A stretch of DNA of 49,326 nt from contig NZ_NFLJ01000022.1 in assembly GCF_002160865.1 (NCBI RefSeq), positions 1 through 49,326 on the forward strand. Reading direction: 5' to 3'. The translations under genes and the position numbers were made by a program. The stretch comes from Massiliimicrobium timonense. GTDB taxonomy: Bacteria; Bacillota_I; Bacilli_A; Erysipelotrichales; Coprobacillaceae. Below are positions 34,413 through 43,210 of the stretch, piece by piece (within the stretch, counting starts at the first letter, position 1; each line of letters begins with the position of its first letter). A model generated the notes under the pieces. The model searched no databases and was not told the DNA's origin. It saw only the letters and a program-made list of their open reading frames with translations.

Positions 34413-35785
34413 AGAAAACGTATGCTTTTAAACCATTATGTTTATTAGTTATTATTTTTGATGCAATTCTATCCATCAGTTTATGGAGAATGTTGTCAAT
34501 TGTAGGAAATTTTTTAACTGCACTCACATCTTTATCAAGTATTCTAAGAGTCTTGCTCTTTTATTTGTTAGGTGTTTTAGGTGTTGTTGTCATGACTGTT
34601 TTTCTTTATCTTTATTATGTAAAGATAGAAAAAGCAAAGGGTATTCTTTTTGATGCGATTGCCCATACATTACTTGCTGTTTATTTTGGATTACAGCTTC
34701 TTGGTTTTGGAAATGGTCAGACATTATCAGCAAATGATAGTTTGTTTAACATTATTGCTTTATTTGTTCTTGTTTTGGTTGTAATACATGTTTTTGTGAT
34801 GTTAAGACTTGATGATATGATTCATGTCACACTTTTAGATGCTTATTTACCAGCAGGAAAAAATCAGATGATGCAGTCTCAAACAGTTGAAGAATCAATA
34901 CAGGATATATCATCTGTTCAAGATGATTCACAAGAACATAAGGAACCACTCATCACCAAAGAAAAAGCAGTTGCATTTTTCAAAACAAAAAATGGTAAAA
35001 TAGTCATTGGTGTGATTGGAGCGATTGTGATTGCTTTTGGTGGATATAAAATTTGGGATACTTTCTTTAATAAGACAGTTATTGATGCATTTATGAATGT
35101 GACGGTATCTTTTGATGGTTATAATACTGAAGGAGAGGCACATGTTGAAAATGCAGGTATTGATTATGATATGACCAATGAAGATTTGGCACAATTTGTA
35201 GGAGATATTTCATTTGAAGTTGAAAATAATGGAACGCTTTCTAATGGTGATCAAGTGACTGTAAAAGCTGTTTATTCAAAGGAAACAGCAAAACAGTTGA
35301 AAGTCGTTTTAAAAGAAGAAACAAAACAATTTGATGTCAGTGGTTTGACTGTGAAATATCAAAGTGTTTCAGAAATTGATCAGGCACTTTATAAACAGGC
35401 ATACAATAAAGCGATTGAAGAATCAAAGGATGTATCAGCATTCAATGAGGATACACAGGAAACATTCTATAAAGCCTATTATGTCAAATCACAAGAAGAA
35501 CAATTAGATTATCAAAGAAACTATTTGATTTTTGTATTTAATGAAACTTATCAAAGTTATGATTATACAAAAAATCAAGATGTTGAAAAAAAGAGATATG
35601 CTTGTTATTATACGGAATTTGATTCAAGCTATAATCCAGATGAAGTTTATATGACACATTCTTATTTATATAATGATTCATATACGTATGTAGAAAACGA
35701 AAGTGAAATTATTCCATCTTTACAAAGAAAATCTATGACTAATTATGGGTTATCACAAATTGAAGAAGTCAATATCTCTATTTAA
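34409..35785 (+). CDS. Membrane protein with extracellular domain, unknown function
   Basis: A 458-residue protein. Residues 1-140 carry four hydrophobic helices, resembling the preceding protein. A charged linker follows, then a fifth helix near 196-213 (GKIVIGVIGAIVIAFGGYKI). The rest, about 245 residues, should be outside the membrane: it starts FMNVTVSFDGYNTEGEAHVE, a beta-rich repeat style common in Firmicute membrane-anchored zinc-ribbon/TcaA-like proteins. The last part is Tyr-rich. It is coupled to the upstream gene by ATGA. A role in envelope sensing is plausible but unproven. Confidence 0.75.
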   Translation: MKKTYAFKPLCLLVIIFDAILSISLWRMLSIVGNFLTALTSLSSILRVLLFYLLGVLGVVVMTVFLYLYYVKIEKAKGILFDAIAHTLLAVYFGLQLLGFGNGQTLSANDSLFNIIALFVLVLVVIHVFVMLRLDDMIHVTLLDAYLPAGKNQMMQSQTVEESIQDISSVQDDSQEHKEPLITKEKAVAFFKTKNGKIVIGVIGAIVIAFGGYKIWDTFFNKTVIDAFMNVTVSFDGYNTEGEAHVENAGIDYDMTNEDLAQFVGDISFEVENNGTLSNGDQVTVKAVYSKETAKQLKVVLKEETKQFDVSGLTVKYQSVSEIDQALYKQAYNKAIEESKDVSAFNEDTQETFYKAYYVKSQEEQLDYQRNYLIFVFNETYQSYDYTKNQDVEKKRYACYYTEFDSSYNPDEVYMTHSYLYNDSYTYVENESEIIPSLQRKSMTNYGLSQIEEVNISI

Positions 35786-35818
35786 AACAATAAATGATGT
35801 AAAGTTAATACAAAGTTT

Positions 35819-35868
35819 AAATATTCATGTTAGATTGAAAAAGAAATGATTTGACATGAATATTTTTT
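35819..35868 (+). terminator. Terminator whose right arm overlaps the next promoter
   Basis: AAATATTCATGT (35819-35830) pairs with ACATGAATATTT (35854-35865) across a 23-nt loop, followed by Ts. The right arm contains part of the next -35 (TTGACA, 35851-35856). Confidence 0.65.
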
Positions 35869-35878
35869 GTGTTATATT
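35851..35878 (+). promoter_or_regulatory. Promoter of the thioredoxin-like lipoprotein
   Basis: TTGACA (35851-35856), 16 nt, TATATT (35873-35878) with a TG extension at 35870-35871. Confidence 0.7.
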
Positions 35879-35898
35879 AAACAAAAGTGGTGATGAAA

Positions 35899-36408
35899 GT
35901 GAAAAAGTGGATTTGCTTGTTTATAACGTGCTTTTTATTGTTGGGTTGTCAAACAGTGAAAACAGAAAAAATAAGTGTTGAGGGGATTCAGACTATTCCT
36001 TATGAAGAATTAAATGAATTACTTAATGATGATGTCACTTTTTTGTTATATATTGGTAGACCGGATTGTGGTGATTGTCAAGAGTTTTATCCCGTTTTGG
36101 AAGAATATGTTAAACAACATGATGGAACAGGTTTGTATTATTTAAATATTAAAGAATATCGTGATCGTGCCCAAGATAAAGATGCTTCGCAGGAAGAAAA
36201 GGATTTTTATGAAAATCTTTATGAGAGGCTTGATTTTGATTGGACACCAACTATTCAAAAAATAACGAATGGAAAGATTGTGGAAAGTTATCAATATTTG
36301 GATGAAGATTATTTTGATATCAAAGATCGTCAAAAACAATTAGAGGAAAAACAGGCGTTTTTAGATGAATTTGAGATATTTATGAATACATATTTTGAGG
36401 AGGAATAA
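35899..36408 (+). CDS. Thioredoxin-fold lipoprotein
   Basis: A 169-residue protein with a lipoprotein signal, lipobox LLLGC and Cys17. A thioredoxin-like domain follows, with the redox motif CGDC in YIGRPDCGDCQEFYPVL near residues 57-60. The cis-Pro region is DFDWTPTIQKI. It resembles the PedC/bacteriocin accessory type of extracytoplasmic thiol proteins, which help disulfide handling in exported proteins. The start is placed at GTG 35899, since GGTGAT lies 4 nt upstream; ATG 35893 is too close to it. The next gene begins 4 nt after the stop. Confidence 0.8.
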   Translation: MKKWICLFITCFLLLGCQTVKTEKISVEGIQTIPYEELNELLNDDVTFLLYIGRPDCGDCQEFYPVLEEYVKQHDGTGLYYLNIKEYRDRAQDKDASQEEKDFYENLYERLDFDWTPTIQKITNGKIVESYQYLDEDYFDIKDRQKQLEEKQAFLDEFEIFMNTYFEEE

Positions 36409-36411
36409 GGT

Positions 36412-37218
36412 ATGAAGAAATGCCCGAGATGTGGACATGACTTAAAGGATGATGAGAATTTTTGTTCCCATTGTGGTTTGGATTTAAGAAATCATTATCA
36501 CCATCGTAAATCCAATAATAAAGCTATGACTTATTTGTTGTATGTGATTATTTTCTTTTCGTTTATTACAATACCTTTGTTGTATAGTCGTATTTTAAGT
36601 GGAATGACAGGTTATGAAACAATTCAACAAAATGAGAAAATAGCTTTACCAGCTATAGAGGGAGAAGCAACGGCTTTGATTGCCAGTTATGATACATTAG
36701 CTGATTTTCAAAATCAGTTTACGAATGTTGATGGTATTGTAGAAAAGATTCAACAATATGAAGATTCATTAGCTCAAAAACAAGAAGGTTCATGGACAAA
36801 ATCTTATGTCATTCAAATTACTGATAATTATAATATTTATTATGATTTGACTTATCAGGTTGCAGTGGATGAGCATACAACACTTCAAATAGAACGTTCT
36901 TTTGATCGAGCTCATAGTTACAATGATGAAAAAATCACAATGATAAAAAACGATATAACAACATTTGAATCTTTATTCTTATCAGATTCACAACAACAAC
37001 TTTTTCAAAAGTTTTCTGGTTCACAGGATACAACAACACAATTAATGAATGATTTTCAAAAACGTCAAGATGAATTTGAAAAGAAAAAAGAAACACTAGG
37101 ACATTATGGTATGGGTAATTATGATGGACAATCTTCTTTTGTTGTGTATCCACAACAAAAAAGTTTTCAGTCAAAATTAACTTATGTACATACGCCTCAA
37201 GAATATATTGATGAATAA
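36412..37218 (+). CDS. Zinc-ribbon membrane-anchored protein
   Basis: A 268-residue protein with an N-terminal zinc ribbon (CPRCGHDLKDDENFCSHCG, residues 4-22). It is followed by a His/Lys-rich linker and one helix near 40-62 (YLLYVIIFFSFITIPLLY). The rest, about 200 residues, should lie outside: it is Gln-, Asp- and Ser-rich with no known motif. GAGGAGG at the end of the lipoprotein gene is its ribosome binding site, so the two are an operon. The substrate of the external domain is unknown. Confidence 0.8.
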   Translation: MKKCPRCGHDLKDDENFCSHCGLDLRNHYHHRKSNNKAMTYLLYVIIFFSFITIPLLYSRILSGMTGYETIQQNEKIALPAIEGEATALIASYDTLADFQNQFTNVDGIVEKIQQYEDSLAQKQEGSWTKSYVIQITDNYNIYYDLTYQVAVDEHTTLQIERSFDRAHSYNDEKITMIKNDITTFESLFLSDSQQQLFQKFSGSQDTTTQLMNDFQKRQDEFEKKKETLGHYGMGNYDGQSSFVVYPQQKSFQSKLTYVHTPQEYIDE

Positions 37219-37238
37219 AGAGGGCTCAGCCTCTTTTT
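37215..37238 (+). terminator. Terminator of the lipoprotein operon
   Basis: AAAGAGG (37215-37221) and CCTCTTT (37228-37234) followed by Ts. Confidence 0.8.
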
Positions 37239-37239
37239 T

Positions 37240-37269
37240 CTTTGCAAAGATAAAGATATTGGATATAAT
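37240..37269 (+). promoter_or_regulatory. Promoter of the HAD-hisC operon
   Basis: TTGCAA (37240-37245), 18 nt, TATAAT (37264-37269). Confidence 0.55.
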
Positions 37270-37291
37270 AGGAAACAATAGGTGATGTATG

Positions 37292-38074
37292 ATGAAAATG
37301 TTAATAAGTGATATTGATGGAACATTAATCAAAGAAGATCAAAATATCAGTCAATCTAATGTAGATTATATGCATGAATTACAAAGACAGGGACATAAAA
37401 TAGCTTTATGTACAGGGAGAAATCGTTTTGAAATGCAGTGGGTTTTAGACACTGTTACTTTTCCTTATGATTATCTTATATTAAATAATGGAGCACTCAT
37501 TTTAGATAGGAATCATCAGATAATCTATGAAAAGATGATTGATGGAGATGTTGGCAAAGCTGTTTTGGACTATATATCCAATTTTAAAGAGCTGGATTAT
37601 TTTTATAGTGATGGAAATAGCAGTTATGGATATGAAAATGGTTATTATATAGAACGGATGATAAAACAGTTTCAACATGTTGATGATATATTTTATCAAG
37701 ATTCATCGTGTTTTGAAATTATTTCTTTTTGTCAAAGAAATCATCAGATGGATGTCAGTCAACAATGTTTTGAATATATTCAAAATCATTGGCATCAACA
37801 GTTAAGCATTTATTATAATTTACATTGTGTAGATATTGTCGCAAAAGGTTGTTCTAAAGGAAATGCAGTGATATGGTTATGTCAGCATTTAAAAATAGAT
37901 CACCAGCATATCTATGCGATAGGTGATTCCTATAATGATTTATCAATGTTAGAAAAAGTAGAGAATAGTTATACATTTCATTATGCTCATGATGATATCA
38001 AAACAGTGATACCACGACATGTTCATTATGTTTATGAAGTCATTCAAAAAATGTTAGAGGAGGAAAAAGTATGA
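37292..38074 (+). CDS. Cof-type HAD hydrolase
   Basis: A 260-residue HAD phosphatase of the Cof/YidA class with a large C2 cap. Motif I ISDIDGTLIKED (catalytic Asp near residue 7), motif II LCTGRN, and motif III-IV KGNAVIWL and AIGDSYNDLSML are all present. Members dephosphorylate sugar phosphates, FMN or PLP. GGTGAT precedes two consecutive ATGs; the second (37292) has better spacing. It overlaps hisC by 4 nt, so a role tied to histidinol-phosphate or PLP is conceivable. Confidence 0.87.
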   Translation: MKMLISDIDGTLIKEDQNISQSNVDYMHELQRQGHKIALCTGRNRFEMQWVLDTVTFPYDYLILNNGALILDRNHQIIYEKMIDGDVGKAVLDYISNFKELDYFYSDGNSSYGYENGYYIERMIKQFQHVDDIFYQDSSCFEIISFCQRNHQMDVSQQCFEYIQNHWHQQLSIYYNLHCVDIVAKGCSKGNAVIWLCQHLKIDHQHIYAIGDSYNDLSMLEKVENSYTFHYAHDDIKTVIPRHVHYVYEVIQKMLEEEKV

Positions 38075-39126
38075 GTTGGCAAGATAAATTAAGAAAAGTT
38101 GATCCCTATATTGCAGGAGAGCAACCACGTATTCAAAATCTCATTAAATTAAATACAAATGAAAATCCCTATGATCCAGGTGAAAAAGTAAAAGATGCTA
38201 TCAAACAGTTTGATTCATCACAATTATCTTTATATCCTAGACCGGATGCTGATGAATTAAGAAAGGCTTTGGCTCAATATCATCATTTAAATGAAAATCA
38301 AGTTTTTATTGGTAATGGTTCTGATGAAGTTTTAGCCCTCATCTTTTTAACGTGCTTTAATGGAAAAGAACCCGTGTTATTCCCTGACATTAGCTATTCT
38401 TTTTATCCAGTATACTGCAAGTTATATCAGATTCCTTATCATCAGATACCATTAAATAATCACTTTGAGATTGTCTGCAGTGATTATTATCAACCAAATT
38501 CTGGTATTATTTTTCCAAATCCTAATGCTCCAACAGGTATGTGTGTATCATTAGAGATGATTGAAGATATTTTAAAACATAATTTAGAGAGCATTGTGGT
38601 TATTGATGAAGCTTATATTGATTTTGGGGGACAAACTGCTGTTCCATTGATTCAAAAATATCCGAATTTATTAATCACACAAACATTTTCTAAATATCGT
38701 TCATTAGCAGGAATTCGATTGGGTGTTGCTTTAGGAAGTCAAGAAGTCATCGCAAGATTATATGATGTGAAAAATTCCTTTAATTCTTATCCTATTGATC
38801 GTTTAGCACAAGTGATTGGGTTAGCTAGTATGGAAGATAGTGATTATATTCAAGAAAATGCACAAAAAATTATAAAAACAAGAATGTATACACAAAAAGC
38901 ATTGAAAGATTTGGGATTTGAAATGACTGATTCAAAAGCTAATTTTATCTTTGTGAAACATCCTCATTATGATGCTCAAAAGCTTTTTCAGCAGTTAAGA
39001 GAAAGAGGTATCTTGGTTCGCTATTTTCCACAACCTAGAATTGATCAATATTTAAGAATTACGATTGGAACACAAACACAGATGGAAACACTCGTACAAC
39101 AAATCAAAGATATTTTACAAGCATAA
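38071..39126 (+). CDS. hisC: Histidinol-phosphate / aromatic aminotransferase
   Basis: A 351-residue class II (fold type I) PLP aminotransferase of the HisC family. The PLP lysine is Lys208 in TFSKYRSLAGIRLG; NPNAPTG and VIDEAYIDFGG fit the cofactor site. It starts inside the stop of the HAD gene (ATGA). No other histidine genes are in the window, so it may serve aromatic amino acid metabolism instead, as HisC does in Bacillus. Full length. Confidence 0.9.
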   Translation: MSWQDKLRKVDPYIAGEQPRIQNLIKLNTNENPYDPGEKVKDAIKQFDSSQLSLYPRPDADELRKALAQYHHLNENQVFIGNGSDEVLALIFLTCFNGKEPVLFPDISYSFYPVYCKLYQIPYHQIPLNNHFEIVCSDYYQPNSGIIFPNPNAPTGMCVSLEMIEDILKHNLESIVVIDEAYIDFGGQTAVPLIQKYPNLLITQTFSKYRSLAGIRLGVALGSQEVIARLYDVKNSFNSYPIDRLAQVIGLASMEDSDYIQENAQKIIKTRMYTQKALKDLGFEMTDSKANFIFVKHPHYDAQKLFQQLRERGILVRYFPQPRIDQYLRITIGTQTQMETLVQQIKDILQA

Positions 39127-39149
39127 CAGTAGGGTGATGAGAAGAATTG

Positions 39150-39158
39150 TGTTATAAT
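39150..39158 (+). promoter_or_regulatory. Extended -10 before the PpaX-like gene
   Basis: TGT followed by TATAAT (39153-39158), 19 bp before the start. Confidence 0.45.
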
Positions 39159-39176
39159 GCAAACAAAGGAGAAAGT

Positions 39177-39830
39177 ATGAAAAAAGATTTTGCGGTTATT
39201 TTTGATTTGGATGGGACGTTGTTAAATACAGATTTATTGATTCAAAAATCTTTTGAACATGTTTTTAAGCGTTATAAACCTGATTATCAGATTAGTGATG
39301 AAGAACATTTATCATTTTTAGGACCAACATTAAAAGAAACTTTTTCAAGATATTTTCCTGATGATATGATTGATGAGTTGATTGAATATTATCGTGAATA
39401 TAATCATAAGCACCATCAAGACTATGTGACGATTTATCCACATATTAGAGAAACCTTGAAAACTTTAAAACAAAAAGGGTATCCTTTAGCTGTTGTGACA
39501 ACAAAATATCGTCAAGCTGCTTATATTGGTTTAGATTTATTTGATTTGACTAATTATTTTGATATGGTTTTAGGAATGAATGATGTCCAACATGTTAAAC
39601 CTCATCCAGAAGGTATCGTGAAAGTTATGCAGACTTTAGCGTGTGATCGAGGATTATATATTGGTGATAATATAACAGATATTATGGCAGGAAAGAATGC
39701 AGGAATTTATACTGCAGGTGTCAAGTGGACACCGAAGGGATATGAAATATTAGAAAAGTTAGAGCCTGATTTGATGATTGATGATATGCAGGACATTATA
39801 ACATTTGTAGAAAGGGTGAGTGAAGAATGA
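39177..39830 (+). CDS. HAD phosphatase, PpaX/phosphoglycolate phosphatase-like
   Basis: A 217-residue HAD protein: motif I IFDLDGTLLNTD (about residues 8-19), cap with FLGPTLKETF, motif II VVTTKYRQAA, motif III KPHPEGI and motif IV IGDNITDI. This matches PpaX pyrophosphatases and phosphoglycolate phosphatases. PpaX in Bacillus clears pyrophosphate from HPr-Ser-P removal. The start at 39177 follows AAAGGAG; an upstream ATG overlaps the -10. It overlaps trxB by ATGA. Confidence 0.85.
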   Translation: MKKDFAVIFDLDGTLLNTDLLIQKSFEHVFKRYKPDYQISDEEHLSFLGPTLKETFSRYFPDDMIDELIEYYREYNHKHHQDYVTIYPHIRETLKTLKQKGYPLAVVTTKYRQAAYIGLDLFDLTNYFDMVLGMNDVQHVKPHPEGIVKVMQTLACDRGLYIGDNITDIMAGKNAGIYTAGVKWTPKGYEILEKLEPDLMIDDMQDIITFVERVSEE

Positions 39831-40729
39831 TTGATTTAATTGTTGTAGGAGCTGGACCAGCCGGTTTAACAGCGGCTTTATATGCATCTCGTGCTGGAGC
39901 GAGTGTGCTTGTTTTAGATGGTGGGGCACCTGGTGGAAAGATGAATTTAACAGCTGAAATAGAAAACTATCCGGGTTTAATTACAAAAGGACCACAACTA
40001 GCTTATGCAATGTATGAACAATGTCTTTCTTTTGGTGCAAAGTATGAATATGGTGAAGTGACACAGATTGAACACTATGAAGATCATCAAGTTGTTTATG
40101 TCGGAGAAAAAACATATGAAGCACGTTATGTTTTCATTGCGACAGGAACGAAAGAACGCCATATGGGAATCCCTCATGAAGAAGAAATGAGTGGGAGAGG
40201 TGTTTCATATTGTGCTGTCTGTGATGGACCATTCTTTAAGAATAAGGATGTATGTGTTGTGGGTGGAGGTAATAGTGCTATTGAAGAAGCTATTTATCTC
40301 AGTGATATTGTCAGTCGTGTTCATATTATTGTTCGTCGTGATGTTTTACGTGCTGATCAATACTTGGTTAATAAATTACAAACAAAAGAAAATATTGAAA
40401 TGCATTATTTAAAGAAACCTCATGAGATTATTGTAGACAATCAAAAGGTCGCTGGATTGGTTGTTGAAGATTCACATACAGGAGAATTGTCTACGATTGA
40501 AGCACAAGGTATTTTCCCATTTATTGGTTTGGATCCTATTACAGAATTTGTGAAGGATTTAGGTATTGTCAATGAAAAAGGTTATATTGAAGTTGATGAA
40601 AATCAAGAAACAAAAGTTACTGGTATTTTTGCGGGTGGCGATGTGACTGATAAATCATTGCGTCAAGTTGTTACTGCTGCAAATGATGGAGCTATTGCAG
40701 GACAATACATTGCTTCGTTATTAAAATAA
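39827..40729 (+). CDS. trxB: Thioredoxin reductase
   Basis: A 300-residue flavoenzyme that reduces thioredoxin with NADPH. FAD-binding VVGAGPAGLTAALYA is at residues 4-18, the redox pair Cys129-Cys132 is in CAVCDG, and NADPH-binding VVGGGNSAIEEA follows. GIFAGGDVTDKSLRQ ends the FAD site. Full length. It is coupled to the PpaX-like gene by ATGA, the same pairing seen in several Firmicutes near rapZ-whiA. Confidence 0.95.
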   Translation: MIDLIVVGAGPAGLTAALYASRAGASVLVLDGGAPGGKMNLTAEIENYPGLITKGPQLAYAMYEQCLSFGAKYEYGEVTQIEHYEDHQVVYVGEKTYEARYVFIATGTKERHMGIPHEEEMSGRGVSYCAVCDGPFFKNKDVCVVGGGNSAIEEAIYLSDIVSRVHIIVRRDVLRADQYLVNKLQTKENIEMHYLKKPHEIIVDNQKVAGLVVEDSHTGELSTIEAQGIFPFIGLDPITEFVKDLGIVNEKGYIEVDENQETKVTGIFAGGDVTDKSLRQVVTAANDGAIAGQYIASLLK

Positions 40730-40740
40730 TTGTCAAAGGG

Positions 40741-40767
40741 AAAGGAGATTTCTTTTCTCTTTTTTTA
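40741..40767 (+). terminator. Terminator of trxB
   Basis: AAAGGAGA (40741-40748) pairs with TCTCTTTT (40756-40763, one G-U) and is followed by Ts. Confidence 0.7.
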
Positions 40768-40828
40768 TGAAAAGAGTACACTTATAATGTGATTTTTGAT
40801 ATATTATAAAAGGAGAGGGTGAGTGAGT

Positions 40829-41677
40829 ATGAATAAAATTGAAGTTGTTGTGGTTACAGGAATGTCAGGTGCTGGAAAGACACAGGCGATGGCTATTTTT
40901 GAGAATATGGAATATCGTTGTATTGATAATTATCCGATTCCTTTATTAAAGGAGTTTGGAGATTTGATGCGTACTTCAACGAAATATTCTAAAGTGGCTA
41001 TGGCAGTATCTTTAGGTGATGCGATTTTGGCTGTACGTATTTTGTCTAATATGGATTGGGTGGATTTAACGGTTATTTTTCTGGATTGTGATGATAAAGT
41101 CTTGCTTTCACGTTATAAACAAACAAGACGTTCTCACCCATTAATGATTAGTAATGTGGCTTCTTCGTTAGTTGAAGCGATTGAATTTGAAAGAGAAATG
41201 GCTGATCCTATTAGTCAATTAGCAAATATTGTGATTGATACAACATTATTGAAACCAACAAAATTACAAGATAAACTGGAAAGTTATTTTCATAAAGGAA
41301 ATCGAGATGTTTTTAGAGTTTCTTTTATTTCCTTTGGTTATAAACATGGTATTCCAAGAGATGCAGATTTATTGTTAGATGTTCGTTTTTTGCCAAATCC
41401 TTTCTATATTGAAAGTTTAAGAAAATTAACAGGTAATGATAAAGAAGTTTATGATTATGTGATGTCACAAAGTGAAACACAGGAATTTGTTCGTAGAACG
41501 ATTGAATACTATGATTATTTACTTGAAAAATATGAAGAAGAAGGTAAAATGCAGATGATTATTGGGATTGGATGTACTGGGGGACAACATCGCTCAGTGA
41601 CGCTTACAAATTATTTTGCTGAACATTATTCTCAATATTATCAAGTTTATAAATGGCATCGTGATGCTGATCATTAA
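40829..41677 (+). CDS. rapZ: RNase adapter / nucleotide-binding protein RapZ (YvcJ)
   Basis: A 282-residue P-loop protein with Walker A GMSGAGKT at residues 11-18. It has the conserved C-terminal domain (FISFGYKHGIP, DVRFLPNPF, GIGCTGGQHRSV). In Firmicutes YvcJ binds and hydrolyses nucleotides and affects competence and cell-wall precursor flow. The start ATG 40829 is preferred; GTG 40823 is possible since AGGAG lies 7 nt before it. It lies 12 bp before whiA, without yvcK/glmR between them. Confidence 0.93.
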   Translation: MNKIEVVVVTGMSGAGKTQAMAIFENMEYRCIDNYPIPLLKEFGDLMRTSTKYSKVAMAVSLGDAILAVRILSNMDWVDLTVIFLDCDDKVLLSRYKQTRRSHPLMISNVASSLVEAIEFEREMADPISQLANIVIDTTLLKPTKLQDKLESYFHKGNRDVFRVSFISFGYKHGIPRDADLLLDVRFLPNPFYIESLRKLTGNDKEVYDYVMSQSETQEFVRRTIEYYDYLLEKYEEEGKMQMIIGIGCTGGQHRSVTLTNYFAEHYSQYYQVYKWHRDADH

Positions 41678-41689
41678 GGAGGTTTTAAG

Positions 41690-42637
41690 ATGATTTCTTT
41701 TTCAAGAATCGTCAAAGAGGAGATTGTTTTCAATGATTTTGATCAAGAATGTGAAAAAGCTATTTTATGTGCGATGATTAAAATCATTGGCACATTGTCT
41801 TTAAATCAGTCGGGATTATCATTAACTTTAAGAACAGAGAATGCGAAAATTGCTTCTAAATTACATAAGTTCTTAAAAGATTTATATCAGCCCCATATTG
41901 AATTTAGAGTTTCCAGAAAGATGAAATTAAAGAAAAATAATATCTATATACTCAAAGTATCCAAAGCCAGAGAGATATTAGAAGATCTACATCTTATGGA
42001 AGGAATTGGGATTCAAAGTTTTCCAGATATTCGTTTTTTAGAAACAGATACGAAAAAAAGAGCCTATCTGGCAGGGGTTTTCTTATCTTGTGGAAGTGTT
42101 AATAATCCTGATACATCAAATTATCATCTGGAAATGAGTGTCAATGAACCTGAATATGCTTCATTTATTATGGAATTAATGAATCATTATGATTTGAATG
42201 CAAAAATGATTAAAAGACGTAATAAATATGTTGTGTATTTAAAATCTGCTGAAAAGATTGGTGATTTTTTAAGAGCAATTGGGGCTTCTCAATCGGTTAT
42301 GAATTTTGAAATGACACGTATTGATCGTTCGATGGCTAATACAGTGAATCGATGGAATAATTGTGATATAGCTAATGAAGTGAAAGCAATGAGTGCGTCA
42401 ACTTCGCAGATTGAAGATATTGCCTATATTATTGATAAGGTAGGAATAGAAATTTTAGATGATAAAACACGTACAGTGGCATTGCTGCGTTTAGATAATC
42501 CAGAATTAACATTAAATGAACTGGCAGATGCCTATGTTCAAAAAACCGGACAGACCATTAGTAAATCTGGTTTGCATCATCGTTTTAAAAAGATCAAAGA
42601 AGAAGCACAAAAAATACGTCAAATGGAGAACGGATAG
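41690..42637 (+). CDS. whiA: Sporulation/cell division regulator WhiA
   Basis: A 315-residue protein with an N-terminal LAGLIDADG-like homing-endonuclease fold (FSRIVKEEI, then AYLAGVFLSCGSVNNP) and a C-terminal helix-turn-helix (LTLNELADAYVQKTGQTISKSGLHHRF). In Firmicutes WhiA influences division and fatty acid composition. AAGGAGG precedes the start. It follows rapZ and is followed 2 bp later by a small XRE regulator, so at least three genes are likely transcribed together. Confidence 0.94.
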   Translation: MISFSRIVKEEIVFNDFDQECEKAILCAMIKIIGTLSLNQSGLSLTLRTENAKIASKLHKFLKDLYQPHIEFRVSRKMKLKKNNIYILKVSKAREILEDLHLMEGIGIQSFPDIRFLETDTKKRAYLAGVFLSCGSVNNPDTSNYHLEMSVNEPEYASFIMELMNHYDLNAKMIKRRNKYVVYLKSAEKIGDFLRAIGASQSVMNFEMTRIDRSMANTVNRWNNCDIANEVKAMSASTSQIEDIAYIIDKVGIEILDDKTRTVALLRLDNPELTLNELADAYVQKTGQTISKSGLHHRFKKIKEEAQKIRQMENG

Positions 42638-42639
42638 TT

Positions 42640-42876
42640 ATGGAAAATATTAATGTACGATTTGGCAGAAGAATTAAAGAATTACGTTTGATGCAAAATG
42701 TTTCGCAGGAAGAATTAGGGTTTCGTTGTCAATTATCTAAAAACTATGTATCCGATGTCGAAAGAGGACGTCGTAATGTGTCGTTGAAGGTTGTTGAAAA
42801 GTTTGCCTTAGGATTAAAAGTGCCAGTTTATTATTTATTTGTCTGGCACGAAGATGAAGAAACAGTTCATTTATAG
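42640..42876 (+). CDS. Small XRE-family DNA-binding protein
   Basis: A 78-residue protein that is a single HTH_3 domain: RFGRRIKELRLMQNVSQEEL, then LSKNYVSDVERGRRNVSLKV and LALGLKVP-type ending (ALGLKVPVYYLF). Family members are repressors or phage-type regulators. It begins 2 bp after whiA and lacks a strong site of its own, suggesting coupled expression. Its target may be its own operon, including the membrane proteins downstream. Confidence 0.85.
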   Translation: MENINVRFGRRIKELRLMQNVSQEELGFRCQLSKNYVSDVERGRRNVSLKVVEKFALGLKVPVYYLFVWHEDEETVHL

Positions 42877-42919
42877 TTTATATTTATCATATAGACTATA
42901 TCGCAAAAGGAGAAATGTT

Positions 42920-43192
42920 ATGGGATATAATTTTATCTATTTGTTATGTGTTTTGGTATTATTCATGTTAGCATTAAGATTATTTTTACCAATACTCATG
43001 GCTGTTGTTGGTGTGATTGTTGTCATTTGGTTGATTAGAAAATTGTTTTCTTCACATCGTCGTCATCAGACATATGAAGAAGATGATCGCAGTTATTATG
43101 AATCAATTTATGAGGAAGATTCCAAACAAAATGAGGATGTCATTGATGTGGATTATAAAGTTGTTGATGAACAGGAAAATCCACATCAATAG
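42920..43192 (+). CDS. Small membrane protein with acidic tail
   Basis: A 90-residue protein with two hydrophobic helices at about 5-20 and 25-43, a basic stretch RKLFSSHRRH, and an acidic, Tyr-rich tail with EEDDRSYYESIYEED. No family recognised. The start at 42920 is fixed by AAAAGGAG 7 nt upstream. It lies between the XRE gene and the zinc-ribbon/propeller gene. Confidence 0.75.
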   Translation: MGYNFIYLLCVLVLFMLALRLFLPILMAVVGVIVVIWLIRKLFSSHRRHQTYEEDDRSYYESIYEEDSKQNEDVIDVDYKVVDEQENPHQ

Positions 43193-43210
43193 GATGAGGG
43201 AGATGAAGAT

